Shown: piece after piece, positions 36,231 through 44,384 of the stretch
How the letters are laid out: each line of letters begins with the position of its first letter
Numbering within the stretch: the first letter of the stretch is position 1
Assembly: GCF_030160655.1 (NCBI RefSeq)
Contig: NZ_BSOT01000005.1
Coordinates: 1,321,546-1,385,545, forward strand
DNA from: Agaribacter marinus
GTDB lineage: Bacteria > Pseudomonadota > Gammaproteobacteria > Enterobacterales > Alteromonadaceae
DNA length: 64,000 nucleotides
Direction: 5' to 3'
Program-made: the position numbers and the translations under genes
The notes under the pieces: generated by a model
Database searches by the model: none
What the model saw: only the letters and a program-made list of their open reading frames with translations
Told to the model about the DNA's origin: nothing

Positions 36231-39194
36231 CTAAAAGTGCAGTTTAAACCCGGCGAGAAACTGTCTACCACTGCGAAGATAAATAAGAGGTCTAGTATCT
36301 TGAAACTGTTTAAGCGTTTCGTCGGTAAGGTTCTTTGCCGTAAAATTCAAACTCAACACGGGAGAGACATCATAGTCTGCACTAAAATCCCAGAAGAGCA
36401 TGTCGTCAAAGCCTTCGCTGGTATTTTGTGTTTGACCGATTTGCCTGACATAGCTACTACGGTAACTCGCAAGAATTTGTAAGCGCCAAGCATCCGATGC
36501 ATATTCAAGTGTCGCGTTTATTACGCGTTTTGATAAACCAGGCACTTGAATATTTAGCCTTTCTCCATTTTTTACAATAGGCGTACTGCCCCGATTGAAG
36601 CTAGCATTGCCATATACCGCAAATGCGTTGAAAGGTGCAGGTAATGACCAAGTACCCGCAATTTCAAGACCGTTGATAGTAGTTGTTTCTCCATTTATTG
36701 GGCTACTAACGGTAAATTCACTTTGAGGCGTTAGTCGAATATCAGGGTTTAGCAACGCGTCAGGTAAACCCGTATTTAGGTATTCCGTCGTAAACGACCG
36801 TTCGGTAATAAAGTGCCGAAAAGACTTATTGAACATGGTCACTTCAAATGAACCATGACTAGACACATAGTTCAAATATATATCTGCTGACGTAAGTTCT
36901 ACTGGGCGAAGTGCCGGATTACCCAATTGAATAAAAGCGTCAGCAACATTTACATCTGCGGTAGGTTTCAACTCATTGATATTTGCTCTTGCGACACTCT
37001 TGGATAAAGCAGCGCGCAACCCCCACGCATCGTCAATCGCAAATTTAACATTAAGGCTTGGTAACCAATAGTCATATTCACGCGTCACTTCACTGTTTGC
37101 TTGCTCAAAAAAATCACCCCTTGCCGTTTGTTTAGTCTTAAAATACTTTAGACCAATTTGTGAGGTGACTGGCCTATCTAACAAATGATAGCTAGAAATT
37201 AGCTGCGCATATGATGATTGTGTATTCTCATCAAGGTGATAATCTGTGCCCAATCTCACATCTAGGTCGCTTAAATCGCGATGCTGAATGCCACTCGCTT
37301 CAATAGATGCAAATGTCGCGGAATGTTGCGCAACAACATAGGGCTGTTGAAGTGGTAAATCAGTAAGCGTAAATAATACTTCTGGTACTTTCGTTTCTTG
37401 CAACCAATTTACACTTGACCGCCGCTCCCATCCGCTAGACGTAAAATGCTTTAACTGACTGCCTATTTCAAGCCTTACCTGCTCATTTATATGATACGCA
37501 GTATCCAATTTAATTATATTGTGTATGTTAGCAATTTTATCTTCGCGTACGTCAGAGCGCATTAATCGCCAGTTGTTGGGAGCATCAACTGAGAATCCAT
37601 ATGAAAACGTCGCATCTTCAGGTTTTCGCCAATCGATAGTCAGCGGTTTATCTGTGGCTTCAAGGAAGATTTTCTCGTTTTCTGGCACTTCAAATATTGA
37701 TTGAGACCGACCAAGTGTCATAGCGCTTGAAAAACGTGGTGACACACGCCAAGTGAATTCACTCGATATTTGATAATAATTTGTATATGAGCGCTGCCGC
37801 TGATGCTCCGTTCTTAAATCTATGTTACTAAATGCCGCATAGACTAAACTATCTTGTTTGATTTGTGCTTCGCGCAGCCGTTGCGAGCCATCAACATTCG
37901 GTCTTAAACCATTTGTACCTGCCGTTGCCAACTGAAAGTGCCGACGAGTATTGGTTAATTTGCCAAACAACCCCTTAACTAATAGTGACGATTCTGGGTT
38001 TAACTGCCAAGCGGCATCAGCCACTGCACTTAGTCGTTGCCTAGCGTTCCCCCACGCAGAAATACTATTGCCTTCAGGAATAAACACTCTGTTATCGTCT
38101 TTTGCATGCACAAGACGATCATATACCCCTATATTAATTGCGTTTTCGAGGGTATGCTTTGCAAAATTTGATTTTGACCAACGCCAATTGTGAACACCAT
38201 GCTCAACCGAGTTGATGTCGGAATACTGGAGGTTTGCAGACAACGCAAACGTATTCCAACGCCTATTGCCAGACATAGTAAAACTCGGCGTCAGTCTGCT
38301 GTCGAGTGTGTTATTTTTCAATACAATACTGACATCACCGCTGGCAGAGTTAATGTCATACTCTAAGGGGTTTGACGTGAGAAGGTTGACGTTTCCGGCA
38401 ACGCCTCCCTCGCTTGTTTTTGCATCTGGACTCTTTGACACCACAATTGCATCAAACATATTTGGTGGAAACAAATTGAAATCAAAACCGCGTGAGCGGG
38501 CAGCACCGCCTCGTTGGTCAATCGCGGAATCACTGGTAAATAAAATATCTAAACCATTAATCTGGGTATTCACAAAATGTGCTGGTAAGCCTCTTAAAAA
38601 AAGTTGCCGCCCCTCACCAGAATCTCTAGAAATTGCTGCGCCAGGCACTAATGTAAGTGACTCGACAAGGTTAAGTGAAGGGTATTCATCAAGTACATCT
38701 CTCGTCAGTAAATTAGCAATTGTATAGTTGTTTTTTTTGAACGCCTGCTGTGCTGGATAACTCTGATGTTGTCGACGTGTAACTACCTCATCAATATTAT
38801 TTTTCACCGTGCTATCAGCACGCGAGTCTGCCAATATGTCTTCTCGATAAACCTTGTCTGCTTTGGCAGGCTTTTCAACGACAACACTAATAATGCCGTT
38901 ACTATCTATTTCAGCCCGTAGTCCAGTATTGAGTAACATTTTGTTCAACGCATTGATCGGTGCGAGGTAGCCATACAAGGGGTTTGAGATTTTGTTCGCA
39001 GTTAATAAACTCGGGGCGACTACCGTCAATTCGGTATTCTTGGCAAATTCTACTAACGCCGTATTTAAAGGCTGACGCTCAATAGAAAAAAGGTAATGGT
39101 TAGAATGTCGCGTGTTCGATTGAGCCTGTGTTACCTTCCATGAAAACACAGTAGAAAGCGCTACTACGTATACAATCAGCCTAATACTATTCAT
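36231..39194 (-). CDS. FecA-type TonB-dependent transducer with STN domain
   Basis: A 987-residue receptor whose mature N-terminus is an STN signalling domain (YLFSIERQPLNTALVEFAKNTELTVVAPS, about residues 35-110) that contacts a FecR-type anti-sigma protein. The plug (LVESLTLVPGAAISRDSGEGRQLFLRGL) and barrel follow, ending FLAGFKLHF. It is a paralogue of the 31379 receptor. The ATG at 39194 has no Shine-Dalgarno; the frame extends to a TTG at 39203 that is no better. Its cognate fecR and fecI-like genes lie at 43396-44921 on the same strand, with a 52-bp copy of the fecR end just upstream of this gene, so it has probably been displaced from its operon. Confidence 0.85.
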   Translation of the reverse strand: MNSIRLIVYVVALSTVFSWKVTQAQSNTRHSNHYLFSIERQPLNTALVEFAKNTELTVVAPSLLTANKISNPLYGYLAPINALNKMLLNTGLRAEIDSNGIISVVVEKPAKADKVYREDILADSRADSTVKNNIDEVVTRRQHQSYPAQQAFKKNNYTIANLLTRDVLDEYPSLNLVESLTLVPGAAISRDSGEGRQLFLRGLPAHFVNTQINGLDILFTSDSAIDQRGGAARSRGFDFNLFPPNMFDAIVVSKSPDAKTSEGGVAGNVNLLTSNPLEYDINSASGDVSIVLKNNTLDSRLTPSFTMSGNRRWNTFALSANLQYSDINSVEHGVHNWRWSKSNFAKHTLENAINIGVYDRLVHAKDDNRVFIPEGNSISAWGNARQRLSAVADAAWQLNPESSLLVKGLFGKLTNTRRHFQLATAGTNGLRPNVDGSQRLREAQIKQDSLVYAAFSNIDLRTEHQRQRSYTNYYQISSEFTWRVSPRFSSAMTLGRSQSIFEVPENEKIFLEATDKPLTIDWRKPEDATFSYGFSVDAPNNWRLMRSDVREDKIANIHNIIKLDTAYHINEQVRLEIGSQLKHFTSSGWERRSSVNWLQETKVPEVLFTLTDLPLQQPYVVAQHSATFASIEASGIQHRDLSDLDVRLGTDYHLDENTQSSYAQLISSYHLLDRPVTSQIGLKYFKTKQTARGDFFEQANSEVTREYDYWLPSLNVKFAIDDAWGLRAALSKSVARANINELKPTADVNVADAFIQLGNPALRPVELTSADIYLNYVSSHGSFEVTMFNKSFRHFITERSFTTEYLNTGLPDALLNPDIRLTPQSEFTVSSPINGETTTINGLEIAGTWSLPAPFNAFAVYGNASFNRGSTPIVKNGERLNIQVPGLSKRVINATLEYASDAWRLQILASYRSSYVRQIGQTQNTSEGFDDMLFWDFSADYDVSPVLSLNFTAKNLTDETLKQFQDTRPLIYLRSGRQFLAGFKLHF

Positions 39195-39219
39195 AAATGA
39201 CAACGACGACGAACATAGC

Positions 39220-39271
39220 TGTCATTCTATGTGCTAACTATTGCAGTTATTTGTCAGACAGGTAAATCCCC
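39220..39271. repeat. 52-bp imperfect direct repeat, left copy (fecR 3'-end remnant)
   Basis: It aligns without gaps to 43369-43420 at 43/52 positions. On the minus strand it encodes GIYLSDK and a stop, against GVYLSDK and a stop at the true fecR end, and the 3' untranslated bases match as well. The bases 3' of it lead within 26 bp to the TBDR start at 39194. Confidence 0.8.
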
Positions 39272-39326
39272 TAGTAAACATCAATCCACGCTGAAATGCT
39301 GCGGTAGCAAAAGACAATTCGTAGCA

Positions 39327-40205
39327 TTAATCATTTGATAAGCGGCCTAGATGGCTTTGGAAAAAATCTAAAAACACGCGTGTTTTAATGGGAATGTCAC
39401 GACTTTGATATAATACGCTTAGCTGCATGGCGACAGGCTGTTTAACCAATCGTAAACGCTGTAAATCACATGCTTCCTGGCAGGTATAATCAGGTAATTT
39501 AGCAACGCCTAGGTTCTGCATCACCGCCTGTAATCGCATACTTGGACTTGAAAAGCTAGCCCTCCCTTTTACTGATACCGATTGAATGTCGGTTCCATCC
39601 CTGAACAACCACTGTTCCTGCTGCTCACTCAGAATACAAGGGAGTTCTTTTAATGCATTTAGTTCAAGCTCTTCGTTATTTTCAAAATCACGCCCAGCAA
39701 AAATTGATTGAGGAAAACTCAAAAGTGCCTTTGCTATCCAGTTGGAAGCAGGTAAGTCAGTTTCATGCAGTACAAAGGTCAAGTCATAGAGATGATCGTT
39801 GTCTGGCAATGAACCTGAATAGTGACTGCAATTAAGTTTAATTTTGGGGTAGTTTTTAGCAAACTCAGTTATTAGGCTACTAATGACCTGATTGAAAAAC
39901 TCAAGTGGCAACAAAATGGTGAGCTGCCCTTTAGGCTCGTTAATAAACGACCCTATTTCTTCTTCAACCCCCCTCAAAGCATCAATATGAGTCTTGCTGG
40001 CTTGATACAATAAATAGCCACTCTCGGTTAATTGTTGACTGCGTGTAGTCCGTATTAGTAGCTGACTGCCTATTGTTTGCTCTAACTGCACTAAATGGCG
40101 ACTTAATTTTGATTTGGGAATATTCAACTGCTTAGCCGCAAGCGTAAAGGAGCCCGCTTCAACGAGGGATACAAACATCGATAAATCATCTAAACGTGTA
40201 TTCAT
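39327..40205 (-). CDS. LysR-family transcriptional regulator
   Basis: A 292-residue LysR protein with the winged-helix domain (DLSMFVSLVEAGSFTLAAKQLNIPKSKLSRHLVQLEQTIG) and an effector domain from about residue 90 (GQLTILLPLEFFNQVISSLITEF). The SKLSRHLVQLE recognition helix resembles the subgroup including AaeR/DsdC-like and drug-resistance regulators. It is divergent from the thioredoxin gene (106 bp between starts), and LysR/thioredoxin pairs of this type are likely autoregulated and redox-linked. It lies inside the putative inserted segment. Confidence 0.9.
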   Translation of the reverse strand: MNTRLDDLSMFVSLVEAGSFTLAAKQLNIPKSKLSRHLVQLEQTIGSQLLIRTTRSQQLTESGYLLYQASKTHIDALRGVEEEIGSFINEPKGQLTILLPLEFFNQVISSLITEFAKNYPKIKLNCSHYSGSLPDNDHLYDLTFVLHETDLPASNWIAKALLSFPQSIFAGRDFENNEELELNALKELPCILSEQQEQWLFRDGTDIQSVSVKGRASFSSPSMRLQAVMQNLGVAKLPDYTCQEACDLQRLRLVKQPVAMQLSVLYQSRDIPIKTRVFLDFFQSHLGRLSND

Positions 40206-40311
40206 TTCCTACTGTTCCATTTTTGCAACAAACAATTCTATTTAACCTATCTAATCAACAAAGGTCAACTTGGCTACACTCATTTCACTAATTAATCTGA
40301 AGGAAAAACAA

Positions 40312-40632
40312 ATGACGAATGTACAAGAGATAATGGCAAATGATTTTGCAGAACAAGTTGAAGCGCATCAAGGCACGGTATTAGTCGATTTCTTTGCGCA
40401 GTGGTGTGGCCCATGTAAGGTGATTGCACCAATTGTTGAAGAGGTAGCGACGGAGTTTGATACATTAAAAGTGGTTAAAGTGGATGCTGATAACGCACAG
40501 GAGCTGATGCAAAAATATGGTATCCGCAGTATTCCAACGCTGGTAATGTTTAAAGACGGTGAACTGGAAGCATCTAACGTAGGAGCGGTATCACTACCAA
40601 AACTGCGTGAGTTCGTTTCTGAAAACCTATAA
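40312..40632 (+). CDS. Thioredoxin
   Basis: A 106-residue thioredoxin with the active site WCGPC (Cys32, Cys35), the buried Asp26 and the cis-proline segment RSIPTLVMFKDG. All core elements of a small cytoplasmic thioredoxin are present. The start at ATG 40312 has AAGGAA 9 bp upstream, so the 14-residue extension to 40270 is not used. It reduces protein disulfides using thioredoxin reductase encoded elsewhere. It is divergent from a LysR regulator and therefore is probably a secondary, regulated thioredoxin, not the housekeeping copy. Confidence 0.93.
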   Translation: MTNVQEIMANDFAEQVEAHQGTVLVDFFAQWCGPCKVIAPIVEEVATEFDTLKVVKVDADNAQELMQKYGIRSIPTLVMFKDGELEASNVGAVSLPKLREFVSENL

Positions 40633-40763
40633 ACCTCAAGTTAGGGAAATTGATTGGTGGAGCCAAGATTTGTAGAAAGTCGCAGGCCCCGGAAAATATT
40701 GAATTCCGATAGGAAAGGCATTTGATTTTGGCGTCCTCAAACGTCCCGTGCAGGGACTAAGTT

Positions 40764-40835
40764 ATGCCGCATAGTATTAAAGCACTAGCAGTTGCAGCGC
40801 TTACATGTAAACATCACTTAGCGGGTATATTCTAG
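40764..40835 (+). pseudogene. Truncated gene start (signal-peptide-like fragment)
   Basis: ATG 40764 has AGGGA 8 bp upstream and opens a 23-residue frame starting MPHSIKALAVAALTC, which looks like the start of an exported protein or lipoprotein, then stops as it runs into the 3' end of the gene on the other strand. It may be a gene remnant left by rearrangement; chance is not excluded. Confidence 0.3.
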
Positions 40836-41640
40836 CAAGCCGAGTAATTGTCTGCGTAATGCATTCAGGTGCGGTAAAATTCCAAGGACTGTTAGCTGAA
40901 GCTGGAGCACCTATGGCGGCAGTCTCACAATCAACCACATCATCCCATAGGTATTTCGTCCCCCCGCCCACTTTTTTGTCAACCATGTTTTTGCATCTAA
41001 GGTCATCGGCTAAACTAGAATATAGAGCAATGGGCGTCGTATTTTGAAAATATGTTTTGTCACTATGATATTTAAACATAATAATGAACCACTGAATCCT
41101 GTGCGCATCCCAACCGTGTTCAAAGCCTGCCCCTGTATCCACAAACAAGGCCTTTTTTCTTAATTGGCTAAAAAACTCATCATCAGCAGCCAAATTTCCC
41201 AGAGTTTCAGCCGCTTTAAAATTATTAAATTTTTCTGTTCGGTCTAAAACGGATAAATATACCAAGCGTGCTAATGACAGTTTTGGGTTCACAGCCTTGT
41301 CAGAATTGTATACTTTGCGTTTGTTTGAATAACCGCCCATATTCAAGTTTGCACTAAAATCAACATCAGTAATTGATTTCCCATTCATTTGCTTCGCGAT
41401 TTTATCGCCGATTGTAAGTTGTTTCTCAACGGGTATTGAAGACTTACCTACAATTGCCGCATTTTCACCTAAGCCCAAGGAAATTTGCTCCAACACTAAA
41501 CTATTTAACTCTAACAGTATTTCGCTACATTGTTGCTGGTCAACCAATAAGTTTTGGATGGCTTGATATGGACCTATGTTGGGAGCGTTCGGATATTTCG
41601 CTGGGTCGGCTATGTCGACTATATTCTGATTCCATTGCAT
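40801..41640 (-). CDS. Protein of unknown function
   Basis: A 279-residue protein that matches no family I know. It has no signal peptide or membrane segment, so it is probably cytoplasmic. Helical stretches dominate (YQAIQNLLVDQQQCSEILLELNSLVLEQISLGLG, then FFSQLRKKALFVDTGAGFEHGWDAHRIQWFIIMFKY). The C-terminal part carries three Cys residues (RCKNM, DCETAA, PECITQT). The start at ATG 41640 has AAGGAA upstream; a longer frame to 41703 is less likely. It lies in the putative insertion, between thioredoxin and a membrane protein, without operon neighbours. Confidence 0.6.
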   Translation of the reverse strand: MQWNQNIVDIADPAKYPNAPNIGPYQAIQNLLVDQQQCSEILLELNSLVLEQISLGLGENAAIVGKSSIPVEKQLTIGDKIAKQMNGKSITDVDFSANLNMGGYSNKRKVYNSDKAVNPKLSLARLVYLSVLDRTEKFNNFKAAETLGNLAADDEFFSQLRKKALFVDTGAGFEHGWDAHRIQWFIIMFKYHSDKTYFQNTTPIALYSSLADDLRCKNMVDKKVGGGTKYLWDDVVDCETAAIGAPASANSPWNFTAPECITQTITRLARIYPLSDVYM

Positions 41641-41838
41641 CACTGAAATTCCTTTGTTATTGGCCGTCCATAAAACCATAGTCAATAGATGTTGTTTTCG
41701 CAATTTTAATTGAACGCATGGCGAAAATAGTTAGGAATTCAAACTAACGCGCTTTGACGCAAGAATCCTACAAGCCAGACTCTCATGCTTAACAGCCTGA
41801 ATCAGTTCATAAAATATTCAATGAAAACAATACTTTTT

Positions 41839-42678
41839 TCATGCAATAGTGTCTGTTTGAAACATCTCTTTGGGTAGTGTCAATGTAGCCGCTGTTATCA
41901 CTAAAACCAACTGCAGAAAAAGGGATTGTGTCAACAGCTTATACTCTCTTAAATCAGTACCTGCTACCCATATACTTAGTGAGATATGAAACAATGCGAG
42001 CGCAAGAATTAGCATGTTGATATGAATAGCTTTTCGTTTAAACGCATCCCTCTGCTCAGGTTTTGCGAAAGCCCCTGATTTATTATCTTTAAACACAACA
42101 ACAATAATCACAGTAAATAGGATGTCTAACACGATTAGCCCAACAAGATTAGCGTAACCAGCGAAACCATCAAATGGATGCTGCACAAAATATAGTACCG
42201 TAATAACAAACAGAAGGTTTGCCGCAACAATCATTGCTAAAAGAGGGCGCGATACAAAGTCCTTTAACAATCGAGGTCTTAATGAGGCTGTGCGTTTGCT
42301 TCCGCTATAAGCTTTTAGTACCTTAAACAAACGTCTATGCATAAGGCTCATAGTAATAATGGGGAGCATCGACAGCAAATAAAGTACCATCAAACCACTT
42401 TGGTTGTCCCAGTTTAGTAATTCGGTATTATTAACCATCGCGTGAATCACTAAAGCACACGAAAAACAGAAAATAAATACGACAAGCGTCCAAAATACTT
42501 TTTTCGCTGAAACTAAGAATGCCTTCAATTCAGCTGAAGCGTCTGGAAAGGTTTTTAAGCCGTAGTTAAATGTGATGCTTGTTAACAATCTGCTGCTCAT
42601 AATTGGCACAATAAGCATAGTTACTAGCACTTGCATGCTGATAATAAAATATTGATTTTGTGTTAGCCACTCAAACAT
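41839..42678 (-). CDS. Polytopic membrane protein, GntR operon partner
   Basis: A 279-residue protein with about seven transmembrane helices (near 12-30, 59-80, 92-110, 148-168, 180-200, 226-245 and 252-270) and basic loops between them (MHRRLFKVLKAYSGSKR). I recognise no family. Its ATG lies 10 bp after the GntR stop, so the two form an operon. YtrA-type GntR regulators usually control exporters next to them, often ABC systems, but here only this membrane protein follows, so it may be the regulated transporter or envelope protein. Confidence 0.6.
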   Translation of the reverse strand: MFEWLTQNQYFIISMQVLVTMLIVPIMSSRLLTSITFNYGLKTFPDASAELKAFLVSAKKVFWTLVVFIFCFSCALVIHAMVNNTELLNWDNQSGLMVLYLLSMLPIITMSLMHRRLFKVLKAYSGSKRTASLRPRLLKDFVSRPLLAMIVAANLLFVITVLYFVQHPFDGFAGYANLVGLIVLDILFTVIIVVVFKDNKSGAFAKPEQRDAFKRKAIHINMLILALALFHISLSIWVAGTDLREYKLLTQSLFLQLVLVITAATLTLPKEMFQTDTIA

Positions 42679-42687
42679 ATTTTCTCC

Positions 42688-43065
42688 TTAATTTCCTAAT
42701 TTGGAAATCACTTGACTAAATGTATTTCGAATTTCAGAGTCTGTTGCGCCAGCAAGACGATATTTATCTATATCTGAGATGAGCTCGGATATAAGCCACT
42801 GCTGAATATCAAATGCGAGATGGTCTAATGCATCAGTTCTGACAAAACTGCCTTTTGCACCTTTTGATTCAAGTATTCGGTCTCTTTCTAACAGTCGATA
42901 TGCCTTGGCGACTGTTTTCGCATTGACATCTAAGTCGGACGCCAGTTGACGAATACTTGGCAGAGCATCACCGGGTGCAAGTAGTGACTTATCTATCGCT
43001 AGCTTAATTTGCACAATCAGCTGCTTAAATAATGGAGTCGCAGATTCTAAATCAATCGTGATCAT
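42688..43065 (-). CDS. YtrA-type GntR transcriptional regulator
   Basis: A 125-residue regulator with the GntR winged helix (PLFKQLIVQIKLAIDKSLLAPGDALPSIRQLASDLDVNAKTVAKAYRLLERDRILESKGAKGSFV) and only a short C-terminal helical tail, the architecture of the YtrA subfamily, which controls envelope-stress and transport genes. It is the first gene of an operon with the membrane protein at 41839. Its start codon follows a perfect palindromic operator (43075-43112) that overlaps the AAGG Shine-Dalgarno region, so it is likely autoregulated. A second palindrome lies at 43122-43149. Confidence 0.9.
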   Translation of the reverse strand: MITIDLESATPLFKQLIVQIKLAIDKSLLAPGDALPSIRQLASDLDVNAKTVAKAYRLLERDRILESKGAKGSFVRTDALDHLAFDIQQWLISELISDIDKYRLAGATDSEIRNTFSQVISKLGN

Positions 43066-43074
43066 AGTTATTAC

Positions 43075-43112
43075 CTTGTATTGTACCCCTCAATAAAGGG
43101 GTACAATACAAG
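43075..43112. promoter_or_regulatory. GntR operator 1, perfect palindrome
   Basis: Sixteen-base arms (43075-43090, CTTGTATTGTACCCCT, and 43097-43112) are exact reverse complements around a 6-bp spacer. It lies 10 bp before the gntR start codon, the usual position for autoregulation by a YtrA-type repressor. Confidence 0.85.
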
Positions 43113-43121
43113 CTTGACATA

Positions 43122-43149
43122 CTTGTACCATCATATCAACTGGTACAAG
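43122..43149. promoter_or_regulatory. GntR operator 2
   Basis: CTTGTACCA (43122-43130) and TGGTACAAG (43141-43149) are exact reverse complements with a 10-bp spacer and share the GTACC half-site with operator 1. It lies between operator 1 and a short frame that starts at 43177, pointing to a divergent target. Confidence 0.7.
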
Positions 43150-43176
43150 ATGAATTTATTTTAGAGGATATTTCAA

Positions 43177-43287
43177 ATGAATATAAAATTGAGCTTTGAA
43201 TTTAATGCTAGTTGCTCATACTTTAAAAAACGGTGTAGCGTTTTCTGCAAAGCTACCAGCGCTTGTGGGCGTCTGCCGCTAACTTGA
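43177..43287 (+). pseudogene. Short frame with good ribosome site, probable 5' remnant
   Basis: ATG 43177 has GAGGA 8 bp upstream and opens 36 codons starting MNIKLSFEFNAS, rich in Cys further on. It lies directly after GntR operator 2, where a divergently regulated gene would start, and is cut off by unrelated sequence. It may be a remnant of the lost target gene. Confidence 0.3.
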
Positions 43288-43374
43288 TGTCCCAATCTGC
43301 GCCAGTTTCAAACCCACACATATTATCTTTGCAAGTTTGCGCATTGAATGGCCCAACAAGAGGCACAGTGTCAT
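43253..43374 (-). pseudogene. C-terminal gene fragment next to the fecR repeat
   Basis: On the minus strand a 40-residue frame without a start codon (VPLVGPFNAQTCKDNMCGF, ending DAHKRW and a stop) has protein-like composition with two Cys. It opens six bases inside the right repeat copy. It reads as the 3' end of a gene whose 5' part was lost at the junction. The family is not recognised. Confidence 0.35.
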
Positions 43375-43420
43375 GCTATGTGCCAACTATCGCAGTTACT
43401 TATCAGAGAGGTAAACACCG
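43369..43420. repeat. 52-bp imperfect direct repeat, right copy (at true fecR end)
   Basis: It covers the last seven codons of fecR plus about 27 bp of 3' sequence and matches the left copy at 39220-39271 at 43 of 52 positions. Confidence 0.8.
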
Positions 43421-44382
43421 TCAGACGCGTACTTAATTTGCACTTCGTAATGATTTGTAAGTGCTGTTAATAACTTTTCACTTTCCTCAATATTAAACGA
43501 CGTAGTAATGCGCATGTCCTTAAGAGAATCACTATCAATTTTTATCGGCATATTTCTGTAGCGATTAGCATCTTCAATAACGACAAACAGCGGCGTATCA
43601 ACATAAGTTAATCTACCATCTTTCCATGTCGCAATTTTATCTAACGCAACCGTATCTTTGGTTAGTTGGCTATTTTCGGAAACCCATACTCTGTCACCTG
43701 CGCCTAAAACACCGAGGTTTTGCATATTTTCGTCGGCTAAATTACTGAGCTGAACACTTCCCTCAGCGACGATCAAACGTACATTTTGCTTACCTACTCT
43801 TACTTCAAACTCAGTCCCTACCACAGAGATTACAGCGTTGTTAGCAACTACCTCAAAGGGGGCATTTACGTCTTTCTTGATATCAAAATATGCCGTACCA
43901 TATTGCAGATTGACTTGTCGTAAAGCATCAGTCATATCAACACTTATTGCTGATGCAGCACCAAGGGTAACTTCGCTTCCATCGCGCAAGTTAACCAGTT
44001 TACTTTCTCCAATGCTTGTCTGCCAAATACTGGGTTGAAGATGCTCTTGCGGCCAAAATATATAAGTAATAGCGACGAGTAGAATAGAGGCAGCTGCGCC
44101 TAACCAAGCATACCGTTGCGATTTTTGTACTGGCGCAGATGTCGATGTACGTTCTTCAACTTGTCTATTTAATGCATTCACTGAACGAGTTTGCAAAAAT
44201 GGCGCATCGTCAAGTGCGATATCGCGCCACTGTTGTTCTATTTTTTTATACGCTTTAGCGTTTTCTTTAGATGCTTTTAACCACTGCACAAAGTTCAGCT
44301 TATCTAAGTCACTTGGCTCACCTTTATAAAGTTGCGTCAACCATGCTACGGCTTGTTGTTCTGAATTATTCATAACCATCAT
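43396..44382 (-). CDS. FecR-type anti-sigma/transmembrane signal transducer
   Basis: A 328-residue protein. The cytosolic N-terminus (EQQAVAWLTQLYKGEPSDLDKLNFVQWLKAS) matches the DUF4880 sigma-binding domain. One transmembrane helix lies near 95-112. The periplasmic FecR domain follows (SIGESKLVNLRDGSEVTLGAAS, then FEVVANNAVISVVGTEFEVRV), and the C-terminal 60 residues resemble an STN-like fold that meets a receptor's own STN domain. It starts 2 bp after the fecI-like stop. It relays receptor occupancy to the sigma factor. Its likely partner is the STN receptor at 36231, now 4.2 kb downstream. Confidence 0.92.
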   Translation of the reverse strand: MMVMNNSEQQAVAWLTQLYKGEPSDLDKLNFVQWLKASKENAKAYKKIEQQWRDIALDDAPFLQTRSVNALNRQVEERTSTSAPVQKSQRYAWLGAAASILLVAITYIFWPQEHLQPSIWQTSIGESKLVNLRDGSEVTLGAASAISVDMTDALRQVNLQYGTAYFDIKKDVNAPFEVVANNAVISVVGTEFEVRVGKQNVRLIVAEGSVQLSNLADENMQNLGVLGAGDRVWVSENSQLTKDTVALDKIATWKDGRLTYVDTPLFVVIEDANRYRNMPIKIDSDSLKDMRITTSFNIEESEKLLTALTNHYEVQIKYASDGVYLSDK

Positions 44383-44384
44383 CT

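Larger units (their letters stand above)
39272..43368. other. Putative insertion splitting a fecI-fecR-TBDR operon
   Basis: The 4,097-bp segment between the two 52-bp direct repeats holds a LysR gene, thioredoxin, an unknown gene, a membrane protein, a GntR gene and three short gene fragments. The STN-domain receptor on one side and fecI/fecR on the other are all on the minus strand in the order expected of one operon. No recombinase gene is present, so the mechanism is unknown and the event is old, judging from the repeat divergence. Confidence 0.45.

Noticed and set aside
41839-43065. YtrA-type ABC exporter operon
   Set aside because: The gene after gntR is a single membrane protein with no ABC ATPase, so a full transport system is not supported.
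43177-43287. Genuine small protein gene
   Set aside because: Although the ribosome site is good, the sequence is not protein-like after about 12 codons and overlaps an opposite-strand fragment; kept only as a remnant.
39272-43368. Classical transposon or integrative element
   Set aside because: No transposase or integrase gene, no terminal inverted repeats and no tRNA target were found; only the diverged 52-bp direct repeats support an insertion.
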